From Achromobacter pestifer (lineage in GTDB: Bacteria > Pseudomonadota > Gammaproteobacteria > Burkholderiales > Burkholderiaceae_B), in NCBI RefSeq assembly GCF_013267355.1, contig NZ_CP053985.1:2108001-2172000 (forward strand): a DNA stretch of 64,000 nucleotides. The letters run 5' to 3'. Shown piece by piece: positions 25,033-33,534 of this stretch. Position 1 is the stretch's first letter. The number at the start of each line of letters is the position of its first letter. The notes beneath the pieces were generated by a model that saw only the letters and a list, made by a program, of their open reading frames with translations, searched no databases and had not been told where the DNA came from. The translations under genes and the position numbers were made by a program.

Positions 25033-28000
25033 TCATGCGTGCTGCCTGTCCGAACGGGTTGCAGCCCGGCGGGCTTCCCGGCGCAGCGCCAGCTTGCGCA
25101 CCACGACGTAGAACACCGGCGTGAGCAGCAAGCCGAACAGGGTCACGCCCACCATCCCCGCGAACACGGCGATACCCATGGCATGGCGCATCTCCGCACC
25201 GGCCCCCGTGGCAAGCACCAGCGGCACCACGCCGGCGATGAAGGCGAACGAAGTCATCAGAATCGGGCGCAGGCGCAGACGGGCCGCCTCCAGGACCGCC
25301 GCCAGCGGATCGGCCCCTTGGTCTTCCTTGCTGCGGGCGAACTCCACGATCAGGATGGCATTCTTGGCCGCCAGACCCACCAGCACCACGAAGCCGATCT
25401 GCGTGAAGATGTTGTTATCCCCGCCGGACAGCCAGACGCCGCCTATCGCCGAGAGCAAGGCCATGGGCGCGATGAGCAGCACGGCGAACGGCAGCGACCA
25501 GCTGTTGTACTGGGCGGCAAGAATGAGGAAAGCCAGCAGCACCGCCAGGGGGAAGATGTACAGCGCAGAATTGCCGGCCTGCTTCTCCTGGTAGACGAGG
25601 TCCGTCCACGCATAGGTCATGCCCTCGGGCAGCGTCTCACGCACGATGCGCTCTATCGCATCGGTCGCCTGCCCCGAGGAATATCCCGGCGCGGGACCGC
25701 CGCTGATGTCCGCCGACGGAAAGCCGTTGTAGCGGATGACCCTGTCCGGGCCGGACCCGCGCGTCAGCGTCACAAACGCGCTCAGGGGAATCATTTCGCC
25801 GCTGCCGTTGCGCACCTTGAGCATCCCGATGTCGCCGGCCTGCATGCGGAACGGCGCGTCGGCCTGCGCCATGACCCGATAGGTGCGTCCGAAGCGATTG
25901 AAGTCGTTAACGTAGAGCGATCCCAGATTGATTTGCAGGGTCTCGAACACGTCCGTCAGCGACACCCCCAGGGACTTGGCCTTCACGCGATCGATGTCCA
26001 CCCGCAACTGCGGCGCGTTGGTCTGGAAACTGGCCAGCATGTTCGCCAGTTCGGGAGCCTGCATGGCCCGGGCCATGATCTGGCCCTGCGCCTGCGCCAG
26101 CGCCTCGAACCCCAATCCGGCGCGGTCCTCGATCTGCAGCTTGAAACCGCCCATGGCTCCCAGGCCTGGCACGGGAGGCGGCGGGAAGATGCCAACGAAC
26201 CCGTCCGGAATCTGGCTGAACTTGCCCATCAGCTTTCCTGCGATGGCGTTGGCGGAAAGCGAAGGATCCTGGCGTTCATCGAAGGGTTTGAGCATGGCGA
26301 ACATCAGCGCCGAGTTCGGCACGTTCACCGGACCGTTGACCGAAAGCCCGGGGAAGGCAACCACGCTCTCCACGCCGGGTTCGGCCAGCGCGATCTCGGA
26401 CATCTGCTTCACGACCGCTTCTGTGCGGTCAAGCGAGGCGCCGCTAGGCAACTGGGCGATACCCACCAGGAAGTATTTGTCCTGGGCCGGCACGAAACCG
26501 TTCGGCACCTGGTGAAAGCCCAGCCAGGTCAGGCCGACGAAGCCGACGTACAGCAGCAGCACGACGGCGCTGCCACGCACCGCCCGGCGCACCGTCCCCA
26601 CGTACCCATTCGAGGCGCTGTCGAAGAAGACATTGAAACGCCGGAAAAACCCGCCCAAGGTCTTACCCATGAGGCGCGTGAGCCAGTCGGCCTTGGCCGA
26701 GTCCTGATGCGGTTTGAGCAGGATGGCCGCAAGCGCGGGCGACAGGGTGAGGGAATTGATGGCGGAGAGTATGGTCGAGATGGCGATGGTCAGCGCAAAC
26801 TGGCGATAGAACTCGCCTTGCAACCCGGACAGGAAAGCCGAGGGGATGAAGACTGCCGCCAGCACCGAGGTGATCGCGATGATGGGCCCGGTCACCTCAT
26901 CCATGGCCTTGATCGCGGCCTGCCGGGGGGATTCGCCCAGGGCCATATGCCGCTCGACGTTTTCGACCACCACGATGGCGTCGTCCACCACGATGCCGAT
27001 CGACAGCACCAGGCCGAACAGCGACAGCGTGTTGAGCGAAAAGCCGAACATGTGCATCAGCGCGAAGGTACCCACCAGCGACACAGGCACGGCCACCAGG
27101 GGAATGATGGAGGCGCGCCAGGTCTGCAGGAACAGCACCACCACGATCACGACCAGGAGGATGGCCTCCAGCAGCGTGACCGCCACCGATTGCAGCGAGG
27201 CGCGCACGAAGACGGTGGGGTCATAGGCGATGCGGTACTCCACATCCTGCGGGAAGCCTTGCTGCAGCTCCTGCATCCTGGCTCGGACCGCATTGGAGAC
27301 GTCGATGGCGTTGGCGCCGGGACTCTGGATGATCTGCAGGGCGGGCGCCGATTCGCCATTGATCAGGCTACGCAAGGTGTAGGCATCCGCGCCCAACGAA
27401 ACGCGGGCAACGTCGCGCAGCCGGGTGACCTGGCCATCGGCGCCCGTCTTCACGACGATGTCGCCGAACTGTTCCGCGCTTGTCAGGCGCCCCAGCGTGT
27501 TGACAGTCACCTGATAGGCCGCCGAGGTATCCGGCTGCTGGCCCACTGCCCCCGCGGCGACCTGCACGTTCTGCTCCCGCAGGGCCGCGACCACGTCGCT
27601 GGCGGTCAGGCCGCGCGCGGCGACGCTGGTGGGGTCCAGCCAGACGCGCATGGAGTACTCCCCGGCGCCCCAGACCAGGACGTCGCCGACGCCGGGCAGG
27701 CGCGCGAGTTCGTCGCGCACCTGCCGGATGGCGAAGTTCGACAAGTAGAGCGAGTCGTAGCGCTTTTCCGGCGAAACGAGGTGCACCACCATCAACACGT
27801 CGGGCGAGGTCTTCTGCGTGACCACCCCGATACGCTGCACTTCCTGCGGCAAGCGCGGCAAGGCGCGCGAGACCCGGTTCTGCACCTGGATCTGCGCCAT
27901 GTCCGGGTCCGTTCCCTGCTTGAACGCGATGGTGAGCACCATCTGGCCGTCGACCGCCATCTGGGAACTCATGTACAACATGCCTTCCACGCCGTTGATC

Positions 28001-28209
28001 ACCTGTTCCAGCGGGGCCGCCACGGTATCCGCGATCACTTCCGGATTGGCGCCGGGATAGCTCGCCGTCACCTGTACCGTGGGCGGCGTGACGGCAGGGT
28101 ATTCGCTCAGCGGCAGCTGCCAGAACGCGATGCCGCCCGCCAACAGCATCAGCAGCGACAGGACAATGGCGAAGATCGGCCTGGCAATGAAGAAGTGAGG
28201 AAACTTCAT
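25033..28209 (-). CDS. RND multidrug efflux pump, MexF-like (HAE1 family)
   Basis: 1058 residues, full length for HAE1 pumps. It opens MKFPHFFIARPIFAIVLSLL and carries the proton-relay Asp pair in IGIVVDDAIVVVENVERHMA. Several long stretches resemble P. aeruginosa MexF (for instance GLTWLGFHQVPNGFVPAQDK and TVAFPGLS-type VVAFPGLSVNG). MexF homologues export chloramphenicol, fluoroquinolones and trimethoprim using the proton gradient. Its start overlaps the adaptor stop by 4 bases. The predicted operon promoter is MerR-like rather than the LysR-type (MexT) control known for mexEF-oprN. Confidence 0.95.
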   Translation of the reverse strand: MKFPHFFIARPIFAIVLSLLMLLAGGIAFWQLPLSEYPAVTPPTVQVTASYPGANPEVIADTVAAPLEQVINGVEGMLYMSSQMAVDGQMVLTIAFKQGTDPDMAQIQVQNRVSRALPRLPQEVQRIGVVTQKTSPDVLMVVHLVSPEKRYDSLYLSNFAIRQVRDELARLPGVGDVLVWGAGEYSMRVWLDPTSVAARGLTASDVVAALREQNVQVAAGAVGQQPDTSAAYQVTVNTLGRLTSAEQFGDIVVKTGADGQVTRLRDVARVSLGADAYTLRSLINGESAPALQIIQSPGANAIDVSNAVRARMQELQQGFPQDVEYRIAYDPTVFVRASLQSVAVTLLEAILLVVIVVVLFLQTWRASIIPLVAVPVSLVGTFALMHMFGFSLNTLSLFGLVLSIGIVVDDAIVVVENVERHMALGESPRQAAIKAMDEVTGPIIAITSVLAAVFIPSAFLSGLQGEFYRQFALTIAISTILSAINSLTLSPALAAILLKPHQDSAKADWLTRLMGKTLGGFFRRFNVFFDSASNGYVGTVRRAVRGSAVVLLLYVGFVGLTWLGFHQVPNGFVPAQDKYFLVGIAQLPSGASLDRTEAVVKQMSEIALAEPGVESVVAFPGLSVNGPVNVPNSALMFAMLKPFDERQDPSLSANAIAGKLMGKFSQIPDGFVGIFPPPPVPGLGAMGGFKLQIEDRAGLGFEALAQAQGQIMARAMQAPELANMLASFQTNAPQLRVDIDRVKAKSLGVSLTDVFETLQINLGSLYVNDFNRFGRTYRVMAQADAPFRMQAGDIGMLKVRNGSGEMIPLSAFVTLTRGSGPDRVIRYNGFPSADISGGPAPGYSSGQATDAIERIVRETLPEGMTYAWTDLVYQEKQAGNSALYIFPLAVLLAFLILAAQYNSWSLPFAVLLIAPMALLSAIGGVWLSGGDNNIFTQIGFVVLVGLAAKNAILIVEFARSKEDQGADPLAAVLEAARLRLRPILMTSFAFIAGVVPLVLATGAGAEMRHAMGIAVFAGMVGVTLFGLLLTPVFYVVVRKLALRREARRAATRSDRQHA

Positions 28210-29399
28210 GGGCGGACCTCCGCGGCGGCTACCTGCTGCATGGGCACCATGCGCGGCGTGACGCTCATGCCGGGACGCACCAACCCTTTGATGATGATCT
28301 TCTCTCCGGCCTGCAAGCCGGTGTTGATGATGCGCAGGCCTTCCGCCATCTGGCCCAGTTCCACCGCGCGGTACTGCGCCTGATTGTCAGGACCCACGAC
28401 CAGGACGTAGTTCTTCCCCTGGTCCGTGCCTACCGCCAGGTCATCGACCAGAATGGCCGCGCGCTCGGCGCCGGTAGTCAGCCTGGCGCGCGCAAACAAC
28501 CCCGGAGCCAGCAAGCCATCGGGATTCGCCACGACGGCGCGGGCGCGGATCGTGCCTGTGCCGCGGTCGACCTGGTTGGCCACGAAGTCGAGCGTGCCCT
28601 GGTGGGGAAAGCCCCGGTCCGTCGTCAACGCCACGGCGACCGGCAGGGACGCCTGGCCGCCGCGGGAGTCGGGCCGGGCCAGTCTCACGGCATTGAGGTA
28701 GGTCGCTTCATCTATGTCGAAGTACACGTGCACGGGGTCGATCGACACGATCGTGGTCAGCAGGTTGGCCACGCCCGCCGCCCCGCCGTTGACCAGGTTG
28801 CCTTCGGTCACCATGATCCGGTCCACGCGCCCGGATATCGGTGCCGTGATGCGTGCGTAGGACAGGTCGAGCCGCGCAGCGGCCACGGCGGCCTTGGCCA
28901 CCAGGATCTCCGCCTGACGGGCGTTGCGCGCAGACACGGCGTCGTCGTAGGTCTTGCGCGACACAGCGCCGCTGGCCACCAGCCGCTGAGCGCGGTCGAA
29001 GTCGGCCTGGGCCTGGCTGGCCAGCGCCTCGGCCTGGCGCAGCTGCGCCGTGGCCGTGTCGAGCGCAACCTGGAATGGCCGCGGATCGATCTGGAACAGC
29101 TGTTGCCCTTTGCGCACCAGGCTGCCCTCGGGAACGCTGACGGCATCGACCGCGCCGCTGACGCGCGACCGCAGCTCAACCGTCTCCGGAGCCGCCAGGT
29201 ATCCCGTGAAGTCGGTCGCTGGCGCGATGACGCGCTGGATCACCTCGGCAACCGGCACCTGCGGCGCCATCGGCGCGGCCGCGGAAGGCGGCGGTTTGCT
29301 CTCATCTCCGGACGACTCGCCGGCCGCCCACGCAATGGTTCCGGCCGCCGCGATGGCTCCCGCCGCGACAGCAATTCTGAATTTTCGACGCATCGACAT
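28206..29399 (-). CDS. RND efflux periplasmic adaptor, MexE-like
   Basis: 397 residues with an N-terminal signal/anchor (AVAAGAIAAAGTIAWAAG). Family blocks are ELRSRVSGAVDAVSVPEGSL, RKGQQLFQIDPRPFQ, a helical hairpin at about 100-165, then YARITAPISGRVDRIMVTEG. It joins the inner-membrane pump to the outer-membrane duct. It is first in the operon, about 60 bp downstream of a MerR-type promoter at 29457-29487. Confidence 0.93.
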   Translation of the reverse strand: MSMRRKFRIAVAAGAIAAAGTIAWAAGESSGDESKPPPSAAAPMAPQVPVAEVIQRVIAPATDFTGYLAAPETVELRSRVSGAVDAVSVPEGSLVRKGQQLFQIDPRPFQVALDTATAQLRQAEALASQAQADFDRAQRLVASGAVSRKTYDDAVSARNARQAEILVAKAAVAAARLDLSYARITAPISGRVDRIMVTEGNLVNGGAAGVANLLTTIVSIDPVHVYFDIDEATYLNAVRLARPDSRGGQASLPVAVALTTDRGFPHQGTLDFVANQVDRGTGTIRARAVVANPDGLLAPGLFARARLTTGAERAAILVDDLAVGTDQGKNYVLVVGPDNQAQYRAVELGQMAEGLRIINTGLQAGEKIIIKGLVRPGMSVTPRMVPMQQVAAAEVRP

Positions 29400-29456
29400 G
29401 CCCCTTCTGTACAGCAGGGCTTCGGCCCTTCCGAAGCGCTCTGCAGGATTTCGGCA

Positions 29457-29487
29457 AGGCTAGGCATTCCAACGACAGGAAGGTCAA
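29457..29487 (-). promoter_or_regulatory. MerR/CueR-type promoter of the efflux operon
   Basis: On the minus strand: TTGACC (29487-29482), a 19-base spacer with TTCC-7-GGAA, then TAGCCT (29462-29457). The layout matches CueR-controlled promoters. It lies 58 bp upstream of the adaptor start. Confidence 0.7.
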
Positions 29488-29514
29488 GCATGCGCTGGCG
29501 GATTCCGCGGGCCA

Positions 29515-29545
29515 TTGACCTTGCAATCGTTGGAAGCAATAGATT
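29515..29545 (+). promoter_or_regulatory. MerR/CueR-type promoter of the [2Fe-2S] oxidoreductase
   Basis: TTGACC (29515-29520), a 19-base spacer (TTGC-7-GGAA, one half-site imperfect), then TAGATT (29540-29545). It is back-to-back with the efflux promoter, 27 bp separating the two -35 boxes. The gene starts 153 bp downstream at 29699. Confidence 0.6.
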
Positions 29546-29698
29546 TGGCCCGCCACCTGAAAGGCGAAGGGCATCTCGATGCCGCCCACACCAATCTGAA
29601 GTCATTGGAGCAACCATGCAGAACCGCTCTCGCGATGAGCATCAATCCCACACGGCGAGGCCTGCGATAACGGCTGCGCTCATTGAGGGAGCCTCGAA

Positions 29699-30703
29699 AT
29701 GAGCAGCAAGACACTGGATATCCGGCAAGCGCGAACCCGGCTGCCGGTTCCGGACGGCCAGACCATACTCGAAGCAGCGCTGCAAAATGGCGTTGCCTAT
29801 CCGCACGGCTGCCGTTCCGGCCGCTGCGGCAGCTGCAAATCGCGCCTGATCGAAGGTGAAGTGGAAATGCTGCCGCACTCGCGCTACGCGTTGACGGAAG
29901 AAGAAAAACGCTGCGGCTTCATCCTGGCGTGCCGCGCGGTTCCGAAGGCCGATGTGGCCGTGGCCTGGCTTGGGGACGACGACGAGGCAGCCGCGGCGCC
30001 CATCCAGAATATCGAAGGGACCGTCGTTTCCATGGACGAGCTGACCCACGACATCAGGCGCATCAGGATCCGGCCTGACGCAACGGGCTCGTTGGCGTTC
30101 GCCGCCGGGCAATATGCCGACATCCGGTTCGGGCCGTCGCCGGCGCGCAGCTACTCGATGGCCAACAGGCCGGGCGATCCCGAACTGGAGTTCCACATCC
30201 GCCGCGTTCCAAACGGGGTCACGTCGGGCTATGTCCACACCACGCTACAGCCTGGCGACCGCGTCGCTCTGCGTGTGCCGCTCGGCTCCTCGCATCTGCG
30301 CGAACAGCATCCCGGACCGATGCTTTGCATCGCGGGAGGATCGGGATTGGCTCCCATCCATTCGATCGTCGAAACCGCGCTCGCGCACGGCATGAGGCAG
30401 CCGATTCATGTCTACTTCGGCGCACGCATGGAGCGGGATCTTTACTTCGTTCGACATTTCGAGGCGTTGGCGCGCCGCCACGCCAACCTGAGTTTTGTGC
30501 CGGTACTGTCCGAGGCTCAAGCTACGCCATACCGGAGCGGCCACGTCACGCAAGCCGTCAGCGCAGACCTGGCGGACCTGAAGAGCTGGAAAGTCTATGT
30601 CGCCGGTCCTCCGGCGATGGTGGAAGCTGCGATGGCTCTGGCATCCGAGCGCGGGTTGAGCATTCAGGACATGCACGCCGACGTTTTCTTCACGCCACCA
30701 TAA
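29699..30703 (+). CDS. [2Fe-2S] ferredoxin/FAD/NAD(P)-binding oxidoreductase
   Basis: 334 residues. An N-terminal plant-type ferredoxin domain has the cluster cysteines in HGCRSGRCGSCKSRL plus ACR (about 39-80). FAD-binding (PARSYSMANRPGD) and NAD-binding (GGSGLAPIHSIV and VYVAGPPAMVEAA) domains follow. This is the architecture of oxygenase reductases such as CDP-6-deoxy-delta-3,4-glucoseen reductase and phenol hydroxylase P5. No oxygenase partner is adjacent. It lies divergent from the efflux operon and upstream of the CueR-type gene, with MerR-type promoters around it. Confidence 0.88.
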   Translation: MSSKTLDIRQARTRLPVPDGQTILEAALQNGVAYPHGCRSGRCGSCKSRLIEGEVEMLPHSRYALTEEEKRCGFILACRAVPKADVAVAWLGDDDEAAAAPIQNIEGTVVSMDELTHDIRRIRIRPDATGSLAFAAGQYADIRFGPSPARSYSMANRPGDPELEFHIRRVPNGVTSGYVHTTLQPGDRVALRVPLGSSHLREQHPGPMLCIAGGSGLAPIHSIVETALAHGMRQPIHVYFGARMERDLYFVRHFEALARRHANLSFVPVLSEAQATPYRSGHVTQAVSADLADLKSWKVYVAGPPAMVEAAMALASERGLSIQDMHADVFFTPP

Positions 30704-30739
30704 CTCGCCCGCCCAGACACCCCGCGGCCGCTGACACGC

Positions 30740-30770
30740 TTGACCTTCCCATGTTGGAAAGCTTTAGGCT
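30740..30770 (+). promoter_or_regulatory. MerR/CueR-type promoter upstream of the cueR-like gene
   Basis: TTGACC (30740-30745), a 19-base spacer containing TTCC-6-GGAA, then TAGGCT (30765-30770). It is 43 bp upstream of the ATG at 30813 and indicates autoregulation. Confidence 0.7.
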
Positions 30771-30812
30771 TCCCTCACGTCACCACCCTTTCCTTTGAGC
30801 AAGGAGACATCC

Positions 30813-31292
30813 ATGAACATCGGCGAAGCATCCAAGACATCCAAGGTGTCGGCAAAAATGATCCGCTACTACGAGCAGATCGGCCTGATACCCGCGGCGC
30901 AGCGGAACTCTTCCGGCTACCGCGCCTACAGCCGGATCGATGTTCACCGGCTGCACTTCATCCGCCGCGCCCGCAATCTGGGCTTCTCGGTCGCCGAGAC
31001 CAAGGATCTGCTGGGCCTGTGGCATGACCAGTCGCGCCAAAGCTCGGACGTCAAGCACGTGGCCCAGGAACACCTGGCCGAACTGGACCGGCGCATCGAA
31101 AGCATGCGGCAGATGGCAGATACGCTCAAGGCGCTGATCCGCTGTTGCGCGGGCGATGACCGGCCCAACTGCCCCATCCTGCACACGCTTGAGCAACCGG
31201 ACGACAAAGAGCAGGAACCCGCCGCCCGCACCGGCGCCGTCCTGCGACGCCGTCGCGCCGGCACACCGGATGAACCCGCATCAGCTTGCTGA
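30813..31292 (+). CDS. CueR/HmrR-type MerR-family regulator
   Basis: 159 residues from the ATG at 30813, with AAGGAG at 30801-30806. The N-terminal MerR HTH is MNIGEASKTSKVSAKMIRYY. The metal loop CCAGDDRPNCPIL supplies C112 and C120 at the same positions as E. coli CueR, and residue 77 is Ser, which in CueR marks selectivity for monovalent Cu/Ag/Au. A roughly 30-residue Arg/Glu-rich C-terminal tail is longer than in E. coli. It is probably a Cu(I) sensor. Downstream is a ferredoxin gene rather than a copper ATPase or chaperone. Confidence 0.87.
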   Translation: MNIGEASKTSKVSAKMIRYYEQIGLIPAAQRNSSGYRAYSRIDVHRLHFIRRARNLGFSVAETKDLLGLWHDQSRQSSDVKHVAQEHLAELDRRIESMRQMADTLKALIRCCAGDDRPNCPILHTLEQPDDKEQEPAARTGAVLRRRRAGTPDEPASAC

Positions 31293-31308
31293 TCGCCAGG
31301 AATCAGAT

Positions 31309-31647
31309 ATGCCAAAAATCACCGTACTCCCGCACGCCGAGCTGGCGCCCGAAGGCGCCGAACTGGAGGTGCGGGCCGGCACCACGATCTGCGCGGCCTT
31401 GCTGGCCAACGGCATTGAAATAGAACATGCATGCGACATGAGTGCCGCCTGCACCACCTGCCACTGCATCGTGCGCAAGGGTTTCGATTCCTTGAACGAA
31501 GCGAATGAGTCCGAGGACGACCTGCTCGACCGGGCCTGGGGGCTGGAAGCGCAGTCCCGCCTAAGCTGTCAGGCGGTCGTGGCAGAGGAGGACCTGACCG
31601 TCGCCATTCCCAAGTACACGGTCAATCATGCCAAGGAAGAGCATTAG
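31309..31647 (+). CDS. fdx: ISC-type [2Fe-2S] ferredoxin
   Basis: 112 residues from the ATG at 31309. Adrenodoxin-type cysteines are in HACDMSAACTTCHCIV and LSCQAVV, with the conserved segment EDDLLDRAWGLEAQSRLSCQ between. This is the Fdx of the iron-sulphur cluster pathway, usually the last gene of an isc operon, but here it is alone, 16 bp after the CueR-type gene. It may be a second copy dedicated to repairing Cu-damaged clusters or feeding electrons to the nearby reductase; that is inference. Confidence 0.9.
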   Translation: MPKITVLPHAELAPEGAELEVRAGTTICAALLANGIEIEHACDMSAACTTCHCIVRKGFDSLNEANESEDDLLDRAWGLEAQSRLSCQAVVAEEDLTVAIPKYTVNHAKEEH

Positions 31648-31691
31648 GAGCTGGCTTGGATATCAGGGATTTCGGCCAGGAAGCCTCACCC

Positions 31692-32540
31692 CTATCGGCC
31701 TCCTGCCTCATACAGGTCCCACGCCTGCCTGGCGCTTGCGCTGTCATGGATCATGGCCATCAGCGCCCGCACCACGGACGACGGATCGGCATGCTGGTAG
31801 ACATTGCGGCCGTACACCAGCCCCACGGCGCCTTCATCGAGCAATTCGCGCGACCGCTCGAAGACCTGGCGCAGATCCTCCCGGCCGCCGCCGCGCACCA
31901 GCACCGGGCAGCGCGCCGCCTGCACCACGCGGTGAAAATCGCGCGTGGCGGTCGTGGGGTCGGCCTTGACGATATCGGCGCCCATTTCGCGCGCCAGCCT
32001 GACCAGCGTGACGATTTTCTCGGCGTCGCCATCGACCATGTAGCCGCCGCGCGCGGAGTGCGGCGCCATGACCAGGGGCTCGATCATCAGCGGCATGCCG
32101 TAGCGGTCGCAGTCCGCGCGCACTCGCGCGATATTGGCGACGCACTGGCGGAACAAGTCGGGCTCGTCCGGCAGCATGAACAAGTTGACCACCACGCAGG
32201 CCGCGTCCATCTGGACGGCAGGCAGCACCGGGTCCTGTTCGTTCTGCAGCACGGCCCACATGACGCGGTGGGTCGTGGCGTTGTAGGGATTGCCCATGTC
32301 CAGGCGCATGACCAGCGCGGGCTTGTCCCGGCCAGGACGTTGTTGCAGCAGGTCGGCCTGGCCGTAGTTCAGCTGGATGGCGTCGGGGCGCGCGGCGGAC
32401 AGTTGTTCCATCACGGCCGGCATGTCCTCCAGTCCGGGCAGGAAGCTGGGTTCATTGCAGACGCCGTGGTCGACTGCGATATCCAGGCAACGGCCGCCGT
32501 TCAGCAGCCGGTTCAGGCGCGCTTCTTTTCTGTGCAGCAT
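31692..32540 (-). CDS. DeoC/LacD/LsrF-family class I aldolase
   Basis: 282 residues from the ATG at 32540. The TIM-barrel aldolase shows CLDIAVDHGVCNEPSFLPGL at the start, MPLMIEPLVM, the probable Schiff-base lysine in GADIVKADPT, and VLVRGGG and GLVYGRNVYQH near the end. This matches the archaeal-type FBP aldolase/LsrF group. It is the last gene of a leftward operon with an aldo/keto reductase and an RbsABC-like importer. It would cleave the phosphorylated product of the pathway into C2/C3 fragments; the substrate is not known. Confidence 0.85.
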   Translation of the reverse strand: MLHRKEARLNRLLNGGRCLDIAVDHGVCNEPSFLPGLEDMPAVMEQLSAARPDAIQLNYGQADLLQQRPGRDKPALVMRLDMGNPYNATTHRVMWAVLQNEQDPVLPAVQMDAACVVVNLFMLPDEPDLFRQCVANIARVRADCDRYGMPLMIEPLVMAPHSARGGYMVDGDAEKIVTLVRLAREMGADIVKADPTTATRDFHRVVQAARCPVLVRGGGREDLRQVFERSRELLDEGAVGLVYGRNVYQHADPSSVVRALMAMIHDSASARQAWDLYEAGGR

Positions 32541-32553
32541 GGGGATTCCTTGT

Positions 32554-33534
32554 TCAATCCAGTGTTTGCAGGTGGCGCTCGGCCGCCTGGTCGATGGCGG
32601 CAATGTCTTCAGGCGAGAGTTCCAGCGCGGCGGCGCCGGCATTCTGCATGGCCTGCTGCGGTGTGCGGGCGCCGCATAACGCCACGGTGACGCCGCCTGG
32701 CCGCGTGGTCCAGGCGATCATCAGCTGCGAAGCCGAGCAGTCCAGCCGCTGGCACAGGGACTCCAGTTCCGCGAAGAAGCCTTGCAGCCGGCTGCGGTTG
32801 GCGACGCTGAAGCGGGGGTTGCCGGCGCGCTGGTCGTCGCCGGTAAAGCGGCGCGCCGGATCGATGGGGCCGGCCAGCAGGCCGAGCGCCAGCGAGGAAT
32901 ATCCGAGGATGCCGACGTTGTGGCGGCGGCACAGCGGCATCAGCGTGGCTTCGATCTCGCGGTCGATAAGGCTGTAGCGTTCCTGGATGGCATCGACCGG
33001 GCCGTGGCGCAGGTATTCGGCCAGGGTACCGGGATCCGCGTTGCTGACGCCGATGGCGCGGATCTTGCCTTGCCGCTTCAGGTCCAGCAAGGCGTCCATG
33101 GTCTCGGCGACGGGCGTGCCGGCGTCCTGCCAGTGGGTGATGTAGAGGTCGATGTAGTCCGTCTGCAGGCGCGCCAGGCTTTGCTCCACTTCATGGAAGA
33201 TGGACGCGCGGCCCAGGTGGCGATGCACGGCCTGGCCTTCTTCGTCAAAGAAATGCTCGCCTTGGCGGGTGTGCCAGACCAGTCCACATTTGGTGGCGAT
33301 GACGGCTTGCTGGCGGCGCCCCTTGAGCGCCTGGCCGACCAGGCTTTCGGCGTGCCCCAAGCCATAGGCCGGCGCGGTGTCGATGAGCCGCACGCCCGCA
33401 TCGAGGGACGCCTGGATGGCGGCAATGGCAGCCGCATCGTCCCCGCCGCCCCACATCCAGCCGCCCATGGCCCAGGTGCCCAGGCCGACGGATTCGCAGG
33501 CGATGCCGGACACGCCCAGTGTTGTTGTCTTCAT
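32554..33534 (-). CDS. Aldo/keto reductase
   Basis: 326 residues from the ATG at 33534. Landmarks are GLGTWAMGGWMWGGGDD, the catalytic region LIDTAPAYGLGHAESLVGQA (Asp, Tyr), the Lys in VIATKCGLVW, and the His in YITHWQDAGTPVAETMDALL, followed by NADP-binding EYSSLALGLL-type GYSSLALGLLAGP. Its start overlaps the permease stop by 4 bases and the aldolase follows after 13 bp. It probably interconverts an aldehyde/ketose and a polyol in the pathway. Confidence 0.9.
   Translation of the reverse strand: MKTTTLGVSGIACESVGLGTWAMGGWMWGGGDDAAAIAAIQASLDAGVRLIDTAPAYGLGHAESLVGQALKGRRQQAVIATKCGLVWHTRQGEHFFDEEGQAVHRHLGRASIFHEVEQSLARLQTDYIDLYITHWQDAGTPVAETMDALLDLKRQGKIRAIGVSNADPGTLAEYLRHGPVDAIQERYSLIDREIEATLMPLCRRHNVGILGYSSLALGLLAGPIDPARRFTGDDQRAGNPRFSVANRSRLQGFFAELESLCQRLDCSASQLMIAWTTRPGGVTVALCGARTPQQAMQNAGAAALELSPEDIAAIDQAAERHLQTLD

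Noticed and set aside
25039..28383. 1114-codon rightward open frame antisense to the RND pump
   Set aside because: Pure antisense shadow. The pump on the other strand has clear HAE1 motifs; the antisense product is His/Arg/Gln-rich low-complexity sequence.
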